A stretch of 64,000 nt of DNA from Reichenbachiella agarivorans (GTDB lineage: Bacteria > Bacteroidota > Bacteroidia > Cytophagales > Cyclobacteriaceae): positions 3,813,501 through 3,877,500 of the forward strand of contig NZ_CP106679.1 in the NCBI RefSeq assembly GCF_025502585.1, given 5' to 3'. Shown here piece after piece: positions 43,183-53,298 of the stretch. Below the pieces are notes generated by a model. That model did no database searches and had not been told where the DNA came from. It was given only the letters and a program-made list of their open reading frames with translations. Position 1 is the stretch's first letter; each line of letters begins with the position of its first letter. Position numbers and translations under genes: made by a program.

Positions 43183-44034
43183 ATGAAAATTATCGAATGC
43201 CCAAGGGACGCCATGCAAGGTCTGCACGAATATGTGCCAACCGAAGACAAAATTGAATACATCAACCAACTCATCAAGGTTGGGTTCGATACGATTGATT
43301 TTGGCAGCTTTGTATCACCAAAGGCCATTCCTCAAATGCAAGACACACAGGAAGTATTGAGTCATTTGGATCTAAAAGGCAGCAATACCAAACTCCTCGC
43401 AATCATCGCCAACGAACGAGGCGCACATGATGCGATTGCCTTTCCAAGCATCAGTTACTTAGGATTCCCTCTTTCGCTCTCCGAGACCTTCCAAAGGAAA
43501 AACACTAACAAGAGTATCGTTGAAGCAATGGAGGAACTGGCCATCATCCAAAACATCTGTCTGGAGCACAACAAGACACTTGTTACTTACCTATCAATGG
43601 GGTTTGGTAATCCATATGGTGACCCATACGAGTCCAATTTGGTCCTAGATATGATCGAAAAATTAAAGCAATTAGGCATAGGCATTATCTCTCTTGCAGA
43701 CACGGTAGGTGTATCTACTCCTGATAATATCAAGTCCTTGTTTCAAGTCGTGACAGCTAATTTTGAGGGTATTGAGTTTGGAGTACACCTTCACTCGGAT
43801 CGTGACACTGCGATGAGTAAAATCGCTGCAGCATACAAAGCAGGCTGCAGGAGATTTGACGGTGCAATCAATGGGTTTGGTGGTTGTCCCATGGCAAACG
43901 ACAAACTAGTTGGCAATATCGCTACAGAGCTCATGCTGGAATACTTTGAAGAAAGGAACGTCTCTGTCAATTACGACAAAAAAGCACTATCCAAAGCACT
44001 CAACATGGCACCAAAGGTATTTTTAGGAAGGTAA
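43183..44034 (+). CDS. Hydroxymethylglutaryl-CoA lyase-like protein
   Basis: 283 residues with the HMGL TIM-barrel pattern: IIECPRDAMQGLHEYVPTEDKIEYI at the N-terminus (usual form EVGPRDGLQ), DTIDFGSFVSPKAIPQM, GVHLHSDRDTAMSKIAAAYKAG (metal-binding HxH) and INGFGGCPMANDKLVGNIATE (catalytic Cys of GGCP). HMG-CoA lyase splits HMG-CoA to acetyl-CoA and acetoacetate in leucine breakdown; related lyases use other acyl-CoAs. No leucine-degradation genes are nearby. The stop (44032-44034) is directly followed by the convergent dprA stop with no gap. Confidence 0.85.
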   Translation: MKIIECPRDAMQGLHEYVPTEDKIEYINQLIKVGFDTIDFGSFVSPKAIPQMQDTQEVLSHLDLKGSNTKLLAIIANERGAHDAIAFPSISYLGFPLSLSETFQRKNTNKSIVEAMEELAIIQNICLEHNKTLVTYLSMGFGNPYGDPYESNLVLDMIEKLKQLGIGIISLADTVGVSTPDNIKSLFQVVTANFEGIEFGVHLHSDRDTAMSKIAAAYKAGCRRFDGAINGFGGCPMANDKLVGNIATELMLEYFEERNVSVNYDKKALSKALNMAPKVFLGR

Positions 44035-45144
44035 TCAGATAGTCTTAGTGAGCTTGTATTGCTTGCCTGGCAGTGATTCTATCAGGCCCGAAAACTCTAG
44101 ATTGAGCAATAAACTCACGGTCTGATTGATGGACAACTGGCTTTTCCAACACAGTTCATCGAGATGTAGACCTTTGGTAAAACTAGACAATACCGTAATA
44201 ATCCTCTGCTCCTCTTCTGAGTAGATGGACAAATCAAAGACTGTTTGTTTTGGCTGTTTTTTCCCTGGCGTCCAGTTGAGATTGTATTCAATGTCCTTGA
44301 TATCAGTATAGATCAGTGCACGCTGAGCCCTCAGCAATGCATTGCAGCCTTCAGAATATTTACTTCCCAACTCACCAGGCACTGCAAACACCTCTCTGTT
44401 ATAAGAGTATGCAATATTGGCTGTGATCAAAGCCCCACCTTTGGCCGCTGCCTCCACCACAACCAGCGCATCACACATCCCTGCAATGATCCTATTGCGC
44501 GCCGGGAAATGATGGGCATCTGGTTTCACTCCTGGAGGATGCTCTGACAATATCCCCCCTTGAGCCAACATATCTTGCACGACACCTTTGTGTGCGGCTG
44601 GGTAGATCATATCCAATCCTCCAGCTAAAACCCCAACAGTTGACAGGTCGTTTTTGAGTGCTGCCTTATGCGAAGCGATATCTATTCCATAAGCCAGTCC
44701 GCTGAGAATAAGTGTATCATGCGCTTTGAGCTGCTCTACGATCTCTGCAGTCACTTGCTTGCCATAATTGGTAGCATTTCTAGTACCTACGATCCCAATG
44801 ATTTTGCGATCGTTATAGACCTGTGCTCCTTTATAAAATAAAACCAAAGGTGCATCATTGACCAATTTTAGATTACTTGGATAGGCTTTGTCAAAGTATG
44901 GGATGATTTGAATAGATTGTCTTTCTGCCTGTTGGAGGCTCAATTCAGCTCTCCTGATAGCATCACTGTTGACGATGGCATCTACAACTTTACTACCGAT
45001 CCCTGGGATTTTGAGCAATCTGCCTTTCGAGAGATGAAATACTGCTTTGGCTGACCCACAGTAGCTGATGAGTTGCTTGGCTAGCACATCGCCAATACCA
45101 TTGGTGAATTTGAGTGCGAGTACATAGAGTCTTTCTTCCTCCAT
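44035..45144 (-). CDS. dprA: DNA-processing protein DprA
   Basis: 369 residues. An N-terminal helix-hairpin-helix region (LLKIPGIGSKVVDAIV, about 43-58) is followed by the Rossmann-type DprA core, with IGIVGTRNATNYGKQ (about 115-129), LSGLAYGIDIASHKAAL, VLAGGLDMIYPAAHK and FPARNRIIAGMCDALVVVEA. A C-terminal winged-helix (about 305-369) completes the protein. DprA loads RecA onto incoming single-stranded DNA during natural transformation. It is third in a run with capA and merR on the minus strand, 43 bp after merR. Confidence 0.95.
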   Translation of the reverse strand: MEEERLYVLALKFTNGIGDVLAKQLISYCGSAKAVFHLSKGRLLKIPGIGSKVVDAIVNSDAIRRAELSLQQAERQSIQIIPYFDKAYPSNLKLVNDAPLVLFYKGAQVYNDRKIIGIVGTRNATNYGKQVTAEIVEQLKAHDTLILSGLAYGIDIASHKAALKNDLSTVGVLAGGLDMIYPAAHKGVVQDMLAQGGILSEHPPGVKPDAHHFPARNRIIAGMCDALVVVEAAAKGGALITANIAYSYNREVFAVPGELGSKYSEGCNALLRAQRALIYTDIKDIEYNLNWTPGKKQPKQTVFDLSIYSEEEQRIITVLSSFTKGLHLDELCWKSQLSINQTVSLLLNLEFSGLIESLPGKQYKLTKTI

Positions 45145-45187
45145 ATTAGAAGATATTCAATTGTTAAAACCATCAAAATCACAACAA

Positions 45188-45532
45188 TTAATTTCTCTGC
45201 AAATCGTCTCTTAGCTTCATGAGAAAGCTCTTGATATTCTTTAGTGATTCTATCATATCTATTCTGTCCATGGCTGCATTGACATCATTTTTGATAAAAT
45301 CTCTGGCCCCATGTAGGGTATAACCTTTCACTTTCACCAAATGATAGATCAATTTTATTTTTTTGATATCGTCCTGTGTAAACTGTCGGTTCCCCTTTCT
45401 GTTCTTTTTAGGACTAATGATATCAAACTCCGTCTCCCAGAATCTAATCAAGGAAGTCGCCACACCTAGGTCATCTGCGACCTCTCCGATGGTGTAGTAT
45501 CTTTTCTCTATTTCTTTTTCTTTGTAAGGCAC
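45188..45532 (-). CDS. MerR-family transcriptional regulator
   Basis: 114 residues. N-terminal winged helix-turn-helix of the MerR type: KRYYTIGEVADDLGVATSLIRFWETEFDIISPKKNRKGNRQFTQ shows the HTH followed by the wing; then a helical region KIKLIYHLVKVKGYTLHGARDFI and a C-terminal coiled segment. There is no effector-binding domain or metal Cys, so it belongs to the short Bacteroidota MerR group of unknown target. It starts 3 bp after the capA stop. Confidence 0.9.
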   Translation of the reverse strand: MPYKEKEIEKRYYTIGEVADDLGVATSLIRFWETEFDIISPKKNRKGNRQFTQDDIKKIKLIYHLVKVKGYTLHGARDFIKNDVNAAMDRIDMIESLKNIKSFLMKLRDDLQRN

Positions 45533-45535
45533 GGT

Positions 45536-46726
45536 TCAGCGGTTAAGATAAGTAATTATACCTGAATCGTCAATCCTGAGGTTGCTTTCAGGGAAATCTT
45601 TTTCTGTAAGACTCTTAATTATTTTAATTGCACGATTATTCAAGTCGATCTTCGGGCCTCCTGCTCCTGGCTGGTAGGTTGGGATGATTTGTCCATACAG
45701 GAATTTTCCTTCTCCAGTTGTCTGCACTTTGATAATCGGCGCAACACCCTTAGGCCCACTCAAATTGAACCGACCATAGGTGCAAAAATTACCCAAGCTA
45801 TAGGCAATAAATCGATCTTTGTACACATCTACAGCACGAGTCACGTGTGGTCCATGCCCAAAAACTACATCTGCACCATGATCGATCAACATTCTTGCAA
45901 ACTCATATACATTGCCTCGATCTTCTCCGTAGAAGTATTCTCTTTCACGCGTCACATGTTGATGATCCTGACCCTCAGCACCAGCATGAAAGGACACGAT
46001 AAGAATATCCACCAACGTATCCAGTTTACTCACCAAAGCTTTGGCTTGTGCAGTATCATGAATCAATATCGTCCCTGTATTGGGTGAAAAAGCAACCATC
46101 CCATATTTCATCCCCTCTCGTTCAAATATCGTGTAAGGTGCTGAAATCAAGCCTGCATAATTAATCTTCACTGAATCCAATGCCTTCATGGTATTTCTGC
46201 GACCTTCATTGCCAAAGTCCCCTGCGTGATTATTGGCGAGACTGACCACATCAAAGCCAGCATCCACCAAATTGTCGAGCATGTATTCTGGGGATCGAAA
46301 CAAGTAACAAACTTTAGGATTGTTGCAAGTCTTTTGTGTCCCTCCTTCGTCTAGAATCACTCCTTCTAAATTACCAAAAGTCACATCTGCTTGTTTCAAG
46401 GTGTCAAATACTTCTGTCCAGAGATCTTTGCCTTGATTAGGAGGTAAATAACCCTTGTCAGGGAAATTGGTCCCCATCATAATATCTCCCACGCCGATGA
46501 TCGATACGGTATCTTTGAGTACGCGGTACATTTCGATGGATACTTCTTCCCCCAGTGTCTCCAAGGTATCTCCCAACTGAGTCACATAATAATCGGGTTC
46601 CTGAGCAACGGTATCTGCTGCCACTGGTGGCTCAACAGGAACTGTAGATTGCGAACTACTGGGCTGTTGCACCTTACACCCCACAACAGCTATGACCAAC
46701 ACAAAAACACTAATGATTCTCACCAT
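45536..46726 (-). CDS. CapA-family (PGA_cap) lipoprotein
   Basis: 396 residues. Lipoprotein signal peptide MVRIISVFVLVIAVVGC (lipid-attachment Cys17). The CapA/metallophosphatase-like core follows: ISIIGVGDIMMGTNFP (about 75), FGNLEGVILDEGG, SLANNHAGDFGNEG, LIVSFHAGAEGQDHQHV, DHGADVVFGHGPHVTRAVDVYKDRFIAYSLGNF. His/Asp/Asn residues in these motifs are the expected metal ligands. CapA proteins are linked to poly-gamma-glutamate export in Bacillus, but most Bacteroidota homologues have no proven role and no capBC genes are present here. First of three genes with merR and dprA. Confidence 0.9.
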   Translation of the reverse strand: MVRIISVFVLVIAVVGCKVQQPSSSQSTVPVEPPVAADTVAQEPDYYVTQLGDTLETLGEEVSIEMYRVLKDTVSIIGVGDIMMGTNFPDKGYLPPNQGKDLWTEVFDTLKQADVTFGNLEGVILDEGGTQKTCNNPKVCYLFRSPEYMLDNLVDAGFDVVSLANNHAGDFGNEGRRNTMKALDSVKINYAGLISAPYTIFEREGMKYGMVAFSPNTGTILIHDTAQAKALVSKLDTLVDILIVSFHAGAEGQDHQHVTREREYFYGEDRGNVYEFARMLIDHGADVVFGHGPHVTRAVDVYKDRFIAYSLGNFCTYGRFNLSGPKGVAPIIKVQTTGEGKFLYGQIIPTYQPGAGGPKIDLNNRAIKIIKSLTEKDFPESNLRIDDSGIITYLNR

Positions 46727-46796
46727 GGCTCAAAATTATATTCAGAATAAAGAAGTGGCGACTATCATAGCATGAAGTTTTCCACAATACACCAAC

Positions 46797-46842
46797 AAAA
46801 AACCCTGACCTTTGATAATCCTCAAAAGGTCAGGGTTTTAAA
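46797..46842 (-). terminator. Intrinsic terminator after the M23 gene
   Basis: AACCCTGACCTTT / AAAGGTCAGGGTT long perfect stem (arms near 46801-46813 and 46825-46838) with an A-run on its left side, giving a T-run on the minus strand; TTTTA on the right makes it symmetrical. It separates the M23 gene from capA. Confidence 0.88.
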
Positions 46843-46860
46843 TTTCTTGTATAAAAGTAC

Positions 46861-47844
46861 TTAGTAAGAACCCAAAGCTTGGTTTTCGATAGATGCAAGT
46901 CTGAGTATCTCCTCATACTCCGATGAGTTCAAATCCTTGTAGAAGAAATGCACAGGATTGATTTTCTTTCCGTCCTTGCTCACTTCATAATGACAGTGTG
47001 GTGCAGTTGATTTTCCAGAGTTGCCTACATAGCCTATGCATTCTCCTCTTTTGACTTGTTGTCCTTCTTTGACATTGAAAGCACTCATGTGCGCATACTT
47101 GGTTTCATAACCATAGCCATGATCAATCTCCACATAGCGTCCATAACCACCAAAACTAGTATGAACTTTGGAAACCACGCCATCTCCTGTTGTATATATA
47201 GGCGTTCCTTTGGGTGCAGAGAAATCAACCCCCAAGTGCATTTTCCTAGTTTTCAGAATCGGATCAGTTCTATAGCCAAAACCTGAAGAAAGTCTCTTCA
47301 ACTCCTCATTGGATACAGGCTGAATAGCAGGCAGTGCTGCATAAAACGCCGCTTTGTTACTAGCCATTTCTATGAGTTCGTCATAGGACTTGGTCTGTAT
47401 ATACATCTGCTTTTTCAGCTTGTCAATTTTCGCATAGGCCTCCATGAGAATATCATCTCTTTCGAGTCCCTTTTCTGCAATCTCTTTGTATCGATCTGCC
47501 CCTCCCACACCTGCATTTCTGATAGAAGATGGAATTGGTTCTGCCTCGAAAATCACACGGTACACATTGTCATCTCGCTCTTGAAGAGAGGTAAGCATCT
47601 CAGAGGCACTTTTCATCTCTCCTTTGAGTAGATCGTAATAAAACAAGAGCTCTTCATTCTCCTTTTCAAGTTGTGCCACCACAGGTGATTTGAAATACTT
47701 ATTGTACACAATAAACATCCCTGCCGCCAACATGAGGGAGAGAGACAGAAAGCCAAGGGCATTTAAAATAATATCCCAGGTGGAGACTTTGACACGCTCA
47801 TATTTACATGATTCCGTATCGTAATAATATTTTATTCTAGCCAT
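46861..47844 (-). CDS. M23-family peptidoglycan endopeptidase
   Basis: 327 residues. A cytoplasmic N-terminus and one membrane helix (ILNALGFLSLSLMLAAGMFIVY, about 26-47), then a coiled coil (VAQLEKENEELLFYYDLLKGEM, about 55-77), then the C-terminal LytM domain with MHLGVDFSAPKGTPIYTTGDG (His and Asp zinc ligands, about 203-223) and APHCHYEVSKDG (HxH, about 281-292). It cuts peptide cross-links in peptidoglycan or acts as an activator. The arrangement is standard for the M23 proteins found next to alaS in Bacteroidota; it is divergent from alaS. Confidence 0.93.
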   Translation of the reverse strand: MARIKYYYDTESCKYERVKVSTWDIILNALGFLSLSLMLAAGMFIVYNKYFKSPVVAQLEKENEELLFYYDLLKGEMKSASEMLTSLQERDDNVYRVIFEAEPIPSSIRNAGVGGADRYKEIAEKGLERDDILMEAYAKIDKLKKQMYIQTKSYDELIEMASNKAAFYAALPAIQPVSNEELKRLSSGFGYRTDPILKTRKMHLGVDFSAPKGTPIYTTGDGVVSKVHTSFGGYGRYVEIDHGYGYETKYAHMSAFNVKEGQQVKRGECIGYVGNSGKSTAPHCHYEVSKDGKKINPVHFFYKDLNSSEYEEILRLASIENQALGSY

Positions 47845-47998
47845 ATTAGTTCAGAATATCTAACTTTGTGCTTCGATTTTGAGTGGTAGTCAATATTTTC
47901 GATTTACGGCTTTAAAATTTGATAAACACCTGCAATTTAATACAATTATTAAAATAAAAGAAAATCAGTATTAACAATGCTGAAACAAGACAGAATAG

Positions 47999-50638
47999 AT
48001 GGATTCCAAAGAAATTAGAAAGCGTTTCTTAGATTTTTTCGAAAGAAAACAACACGAGATCGTACCTTCCGCCCCGCTGGTCATTCACAATGATCCCACA
48101 TTGATGTTCACCAATGCTGGCATGAACCAATTCAAAGATTATTTTCTTGGCAACTCTGATCCATCTTCCAAAAGGATCGCTGACACACAGAAGTGCCTCA
48201 GAGTATCTGGTAAACACAATGATTTGGAAGAAGTGGGTCTAGACACCTACCACCACACCATGTTCGAAATGTTGGGCAACTGGTCATTTGGAGACTATTT
48301 CAAAAAAGAAGCCATCCAATGGGCTTGGGAGCTTTTGACTGTAGAGTTTGGCCTACCCAAAGACAGACTCTACGCATCCGTTTTCGGTGGAGATGAAGAA
48401 GACAACATGCCATTGGATCAAGAAGCTCTGGATCTCTGGAAAGACATCATGCCTGAAGAAAGAATTGTTTTTGGCAACAAAAAAGACAACTTCTGGGAAA
48501 TGGGCGATACTGGGCCTTGTGGGCCTTGTTCGGAGATTCACATAGATTTGAGATCTGATGCAGAAGTAGCCAAAATCCCAGGCAAAGACTTGGTCAACAA
48601 TGACCATCCACAAGTGGTCGAAATCTGGAATCTGGTATTCATGCAGTTCAACAGACTAGCCAACGGTTCCCTACAAAAATTACCCGCCCAACACGTAGAT
48701 ACAGGCATGGGTTTTGAGCGTCTGGCTATGGCGATTCAAAAGAAAACCTCCAACTACGATACAGACGTATTCACACCACTGATCAACTTCACGGCTGACA
48801 AGGCCAAAGTTCAGTATGGACAAGACGAAAAAACAGACATTGCCCTTCGAGTGATTTCGGATCACATCAGAGCCATTGCATTTACGATCGCGGATGGTCA
48901 GTTGCCATCCAACAACAAAGCAGGCTATGTCATCAGAAGAATCCTAAGAAGAGCGGTACGCTATGGCTATACTTTCTTGAATTTCAAAGAGCCATTCTTG
49001 TATGAGTTGTTACCCGTACTGGCACAGCAATTTGATGGTGTGTTTCCAGAATTGGTTTCTCAGCAAGACTTTGTCGCCAAAGTGATCAGAGAGGAAGAGT
49101 CGTCTTTCTTGCGAACACTGGACAAGGGATTAACCAAACTTGAAGTGATCAAAAACCAAGTAGAAAACACTACCAAGGTAATAGACGGCAAGGTGGCGTT
49201 CGAACTATACGACACCTACGGCTTTCCGTTTGATTTAACATCTTTGATCGCCAGAGAAAATGGTCTTTCTGTAGATGAAGCGGCCTTCAAAGAGGAAATG
49301 CAAGTCCAAAAGAACAGATCCAAGCAAGATGCTGCGACTTCCAAGGGAGACTGGATAGAAGTCAAAGCCATCGATGAAGTAGTCTTCTTAGGATATGATG
49401 CAGTCAAATCCACGGCGCAAATTTCCAAATACCGTGAGGTAGAAGAAAAAGGAAAAACTTTGTATCACATTGTATTGGATCAGACCCCATTCTATGCTGA
49501 AAGTGGCGGACAAGTGGGTGATACTGGTTTCCTAGCTGATGGAGATGAAAAAATCAGCATCATCGATACCAAAAAGGAAAACAACCTGATCATCCATTTT
49601 GCCAACCAACTACCAAGCAACTTGGAGGCAAATTTTGAAGCAGTCGTCAATACCAACAAAAGACTGTTGACCGAAAACAACCACAGTGCCACTCACCTTC
49701 TTCATGCAGCACTTAGACAAGTGCTCGGTGAACATGTGCAGCAAAAAGGTTCTTTGGTCAATGAAAAAATCTTGCGTTTCGATTTTTCACACTTTGCTAA
49801 GATGACAGATGAAGAAATCTTGAAAGTAGAAAGAATCGTCAATGCCAAAATCAGAGAAAACATTTCGCTAGACGAAAAGAGAAATGTACCTATCGAAGAG
49901 GCAAAAAAACTAGGTGCGATGGCTCTTTTTGGTGAAAAGTATGGCGATTTCGTACGGGTCATCACATTTGACAAAGCATACTCTGTAGAACTATGCGGTG
50001 GTACACACGTACCAGCGACAGGACATATTGGACAGTTCAAAATCGTTTCAGAAGGTTCTGTCGCGGCTGGTGTCCGCAGAATAGAAGCCTTGACAGCCGA
50101 ATCTGCTGAAGTCTACCAATTGAAGCAAAACGAAATACTACAGCAAGTCAATGAATTGCTCAACAATCCCAAAGACACCGTGAAAGCCATTGAGTCTTTG
50201 GTCAAGGAAAAGCAAGAATTGACAAAGATGATAGAAGAGATCAATCTTGAAAAGGGTAAACAACAAAAGGAAATATTGGCTCAGAAGATTGAGAAAATCA
50301 ACGCATTCAATGTGCTGATTACTGAGGCAGAACTACCCAATGCTGACACCCTCAAAAAGATCGCATTTGAATTTAAAAACGAAGTTGAGAACCTGATCCT
50401 AATTATTGCTGCTAATATTGCGGGTAAGCCACAGATTGCGGTGATGTTTTCAGACAACCTAGTCAATGAGCATCAATTGCACGCAGGCAACATGGTCAGA
50501 GATCTGGCCAAGGAGATCCAAGGCGGTGGTGGTGGTCAGCCCTTCTTTGCGACAGCAGGAGGCAATAACCTCAAAGGCTTGTCCAAAGTAGTGACAAAAG
50601 CCAAAGAATTAATCGAAAGTGTGACTAGTCATTCATAA
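47999..50638 (+). CDS. alaS: Alanyl-tRNA synthetase
   Basis: 879 residues, full length. Class II catalytic core with HHTMFEMLGNWSFGDYFK (about 82-99) and NKAGYVIRRILRRAVRYG; editing domain with HSATHLLHAALRQVLGEHVQQKG (HxxxH) and the second zinc motif CGGTH (about 663); C-Ala domain ending GGGGGQPFFATAGG. It charges tRNA-Ala and clears mischarged Ser/Gly. A TAACTTTG box at 47861-47868 on the plus strand could be its promoter -7 element (no clear -33). gatB follows after 3 bp. Confidence 0.98.
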   Translation: MDSKEIRKRFLDFFERKQHEIVPSAPLVIHNDPTLMFTNAGMNQFKDYFLGNSDPSSKRIADTQKCLRVSGKHNDLEEVGLDTYHHTMFEMLGNWSFGDYFKKEAIQWAWELLTVEFGLPKDRLYASVFGGDEEDNMPLDQEALDLWKDIMPEERIVFGNKKDNFWEMGDTGPCGPCSEIHIDLRSDAEVAKIPGKDLVNNDHPQVVEIWNLVFMQFNRLANGSLQKLPAQHVDTGMGFERLAMAIQKKTSNYDTDVFTPLINFTADKAKVQYGQDEKTDIALRVISDHIRAIAFTIADGQLPSNNKAGYVIRRILRRAVRYGYTFLNFKEPFLYELLPVLAQQFDGVFPELVSQQDFVAKVIREEESSFLRTLDKGLTKLEVIKNQVENTTKVIDGKVAFELYDTYGFPFDLTSLIARENGLSVDEAAFKEEMQVQKNRSKQDAATSKGDWIEVKAIDEVVFLGYDAVKSTAQISKYREVEEKGKTLYHIVLDQTPFYAESGGQVGDTGFLADGDEKISIIDTKKENNLIIHFANQLPSNLEANFEAVVNTNKRLLTENNHSATHLLHAALRQVLGEHVQQKGSLVNEKILRFDFSHFAKMTDEEILKVERIVNAKIRENISLDEKRNVPIEEAKKLGAMALFGEKYGDFVRVITFDKAYSVELCGGTHVPATGHIGQFKIVSEGSVAAGVRRIEALTAESAEVYQLKQNEILQQVNELLNNPKDTVKAIESLVKEKQELTKMIEEINLEKGKQQKEILAQKIEKINAFNVLITEAELPNADTLKKIAFEFKNEVENLILIIAANIAGKPQIAVMFSDNLVNEHQLHAGNMVRDLAKEIQGGGGGQPFFATAGGNNLKGLSKVVTKAKELIESVTSHS

Positions 50639-50641
50639 GGT

Positions 50642-52093
50642 TTGAAAGAAAAATCAAGTAAATACGAACTGGTAGTCGGTCTGGAAGTTCACGTTCAGCT
50701 CGCTACCAACAGCAAATTATTTGCATCTGACAAAAATAGTTTTGGCGATGCTCCCAACACCAATGTAAGTCCAATTACACTGGCGCATCCTGGGACGTTG
50801 CCCAAACCCAACGAAAAGGCCATAGAATACGCCATCAAAATGGGGTTGGCCTGTAATTGTGAAATCGCCAGAGTGACTTCTTTCGATCGAAAAAACTATT
50901 TCTATCCCGATCTACCCAAGGGCTACCAAACCACACAAGACAATCAGCCTATATGTGTAGGTGGATACTTAGATGTAAAGAGTGGTGAAGACGTCAAGCG
51001 CATTAAATTTAACCGTATTCACATCGAAGAAGACGCCGGCAAGTCTATGCATGACTCTGCACATGAAGGGTCTCTTTTGGATTTCAACAGAGCAGGTACT
51101 CCTCTCATCGAGATGGTTACAGAGCCAGAGATCAGTACTTCCGAAGAAGCAGGGAATTTGTTGACTGAAATCAGAAGGATAGTAAGATACCTCGGTGTAG
51201 GTGATGGCAACATGGAAGAAGGATCTCTCCGCTGTGACGCCAATATTTCACTCCGAAAGAAGGGAACCGAAACTTTGGGACAAAAAGTAGAAATCAAAAA
51301 CATGAATTCTATAAGAAACGTCCAAAGAGCCATTCAACACGAAGTGCAAAGACAAAGCCACTTGCTAGATCAAGGCAAAAAAATAAAACAAGAAACCAGA
51401 GGGTTTGATGATGCTACAGGCAAAACCACCTCTCAAAGAACCAAAGAAGAAGCGAATGATTACCGCTACTTCCCTTGTCCAGACCTGCTGCCGATTACCG
51501 TACCTGAAAGCTATTTGGCTGAAATCAAGGCACTCATGCCCAAGCTCCCTGCGCAGCTAGCCAAAGAGCTGCAGACCAACTATGATCTCACAGAATACGA
51601 CGCAGAGATAATCTCAGAGAATCAAGAAAGAGCCAATTACTTTTTCCACACGGCCAAGATTTGCAAGCACTACAAGCGCATTGCCAACTGGATGATTGGC
51701 CCAATCAAAAACTATCAATCGGAGCACAATTTGAGCAGTTCGGACTTTCCCATCACTGCAGAAAAGCTGCATCAATTGATAGAATTGGTCGAATCGGGAA
51801 AATTGAACTATTCCACTGCCTCGACCAGAGTATTTCTATCGATGATAGAAAATCCCAGCAAATCTGCGCATGAAGTTGCCAAAGAACTGTCTCTGTTTCA
51901 AGACAATGATGAATCTGGACTGCAAAAAATAGTGGATGAAGTATTAGCTGAAATGCCAGACAAAGTGAAGGCATTCAAAAATGGGAAAAAGGGACTTTTG
52001 GGACTATTCATGGGTGAAGTGATGAAAAGATCAAAAGGAAAAGCCAACCCTCAGATCACAACCAAATTGATCAACGAATCATTAAACAAGTAA
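50642..52093 (+). CDS. gatB: Asp/Glu-tRNA amidotransferase subunit B
   Basis: 483 residues, full length. It works in the GatCAB complex to convert Glu-tRNA-Gln (and Asp-tRNA-Asn) to the amide form. It shows YELVVGLEVHVQLATNSKLF, DRKNYFYPDLPKGYQTTQ, RIHIEEDAGKSMHD, DFNRAGTPLIEMVTEP and RCDANISLRK, then the C-terminal YqeY-like tail. The start is TTG at 50642, three bases after the alaS stop, because no ATG or GTG precedes the conserved YELVVGLEVH. AAGG sits just upstream. gatA and gatC are not in the window. Confidence 0.95.
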   Translation: MKEKSSKYELVVGLEVHVQLATNSKLFASDKNSFGDAPNTNVSPITLAHPGTLPKPNEKAIEYAIKMGLACNCEIARVTSFDRKNYFYPDLPKGYQTTQDNQPICVGGYLDVKSGEDVKRIKFNRIHIEEDAGKSMHDSAHEGSLLDFNRAGTPLIEMVTEPEISTSEEAGNLLTEIRRIVRYLGVGDGNMEEGSLRCDANISLRKKGTETLGQKVEIKNMNSIRNVQRAIQHEVQRQSHLLDQGKKIKQETRGFDDATGKTTSQRTKEEANDYRYFPCPDLLPITVPESYLAEIKALMPKLPAQLAKELQTNYDLTEYDAEIISENQERANYFFHTAKICKHYKRIANWMIGPIKNYQSEHNLSSSDFPITAEKLHQLIELVESGKLNYSTASTRVFLSMIENPSKSAHEVAKELSLFQDNDESGLQKIVDEVLAEMPDKVKAFKNGKKGLLGLFMGEVMKRSKGKANPQITTKLINESLNK

Positions 52094-52137
52094 AAAACTA
52101 TTGAGACGCACATGCGTTGAGAAGAAAAAAACATAAC

Positions 52138-53247
52138 ATGAAAAATACATTCCTATTGATAGTATGCCTAGCTGCCATGATCTCATGCTCCAAAACTAAA
52201 GAAGGAGCTGTCGTTACTGGAAACTATGAAAACCCCATCAAAGATGAATTGGTCAAAGTAGAATTGATCAAGCACAACGAATTGACCGTTATTGATTCTT
52301 TTTATCTCGATACTCCTGGGGATTTCTCTCTCAATATCAAATTGGACGAACCCTCTTTCGTAAGACTCAATTTTTACAACAAGCACATTGTCAATATGGT
52401 ATTGACCAATGACGATGAAGTAGTCTTGGTAAAAACAGACGAGGATTTCAACCAACCTTATCGCATCACAGGTTCGCAAAACACCGATTATATCTACCAA
52501 CTCACCAATATCAAAAACAACTTTGAAGCACAAACACAAGACCTCAACGCCAAGTTTATAGAAGCAAGAAATGAAGGCAATATGCAAGCGCTGGAAGACA
52601 TCAAAGAAGAATTTTTGGATATGCAAAATGCTACCAATTACGAAATCAAAAAGGCCATTTGGAAAATGGATAATTCTATTTCTGGTCTTTTAGCTACTTC
52701 ATTTTTGGATGAAGAAAATGAATTTAGCTTTCTAGATAGTCTGGCGACCAAATACAACGAACAAATACCTAACTCTTCTTACACCCAAGATTTGGTAGAA
52801 AGAGTGAATAGCATGAGAAACCTGGCGATTGGCTCTGTAGCCCCAGAGATTAATCTACCCACACCAGATGGAGAACCCGTGAAATTAAGTTCTTTCAGAG
52901 GAAAGTATGTTTTAATTGATTTTTGGGCAGCTTGGTGCAGACCATGTCGCATGGAAAACCCTAACGTCGTGAGAATGTACAATGAGTACCATGACAAAGG
53001 GTTTGACATCCTGAGTGTATCTCTGGACAGAGACAGAGCAGCTTGGGTGGACGCCATCCAAAAAGACAACTTGACTTGGACGCATGTATCAGATTTGAAA
53101 TATTTCCAGTCTGAGGCAGCTGCCATGTACAAAATCAATTCGATTCCTGCTACCTACCTAATCGGACCTGACGGCACCATCATTGGCAAGAATCTAAGAG
53201 GACCTTCATTAGAGGCTAAGTTAAAAGAGATTTTCGGGGCGATTTAA
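52138..53247 (+). CDS. TlpA/ResA-like thioredoxin-fold lipoprotein
   Basis: 369 residues from ATG 52138; a TTG at 52117 would extend the frame but puts basic residues before the signal peptide. Lipoprotein signal MKNTFLLIVCLAAMISC (Cys17). A DUF4369-like beta domain (about 25-120) and a helical linker precede the AhpC/TSA-thioredoxin domain starting at APEINLPTPDGEPVKLSSF. The active site WAAWCRPC (CxxC) is near residue 264, and the cis-Pro region is NSIPATYLIGPDG. Probably an envelope thiol-disulfide reductase; substrate unknown. Follows gatB by 44 bp. Confidence 0.9.
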   Translation: MKNTFLLIVCLAAMISCSKTKEGAVVTGNYENPIKDELVKVELIKHNELTVIDSFYLDTPGDFSLNIKLDEPSFVRLNFYNKHIVNMVLTNDDEVVLVKTDEDFNQPYRITGSQNTDYIYQLTNIKNNFEAQTQDLNAKFIEARNEGNMQALEDIKEEFLDMQNATNYEIKKAIWKMDNSISGLLATSFLDEENEFSFLDSLATKYNEQIPNSSYTQDLVERVNSMRNLAIGSVAPEINLPTPDGEPVKLSSFRGKYVLIDFWAAWCRPCRMENPNVVRMYNEYHDKGFDILSVSLDRDRAAWVDAIQKDNLTWTHVSDLKYFQSEAAAMYKINSIPATYLIGPDGTIIGKNLRGPSLEAKLKEIFGAI

Positions 53248-53298
53248 GACTGGAAAATCCTGCTTAGCAAAAAGTGGGGCGGTAAGCGCATGCAGTGA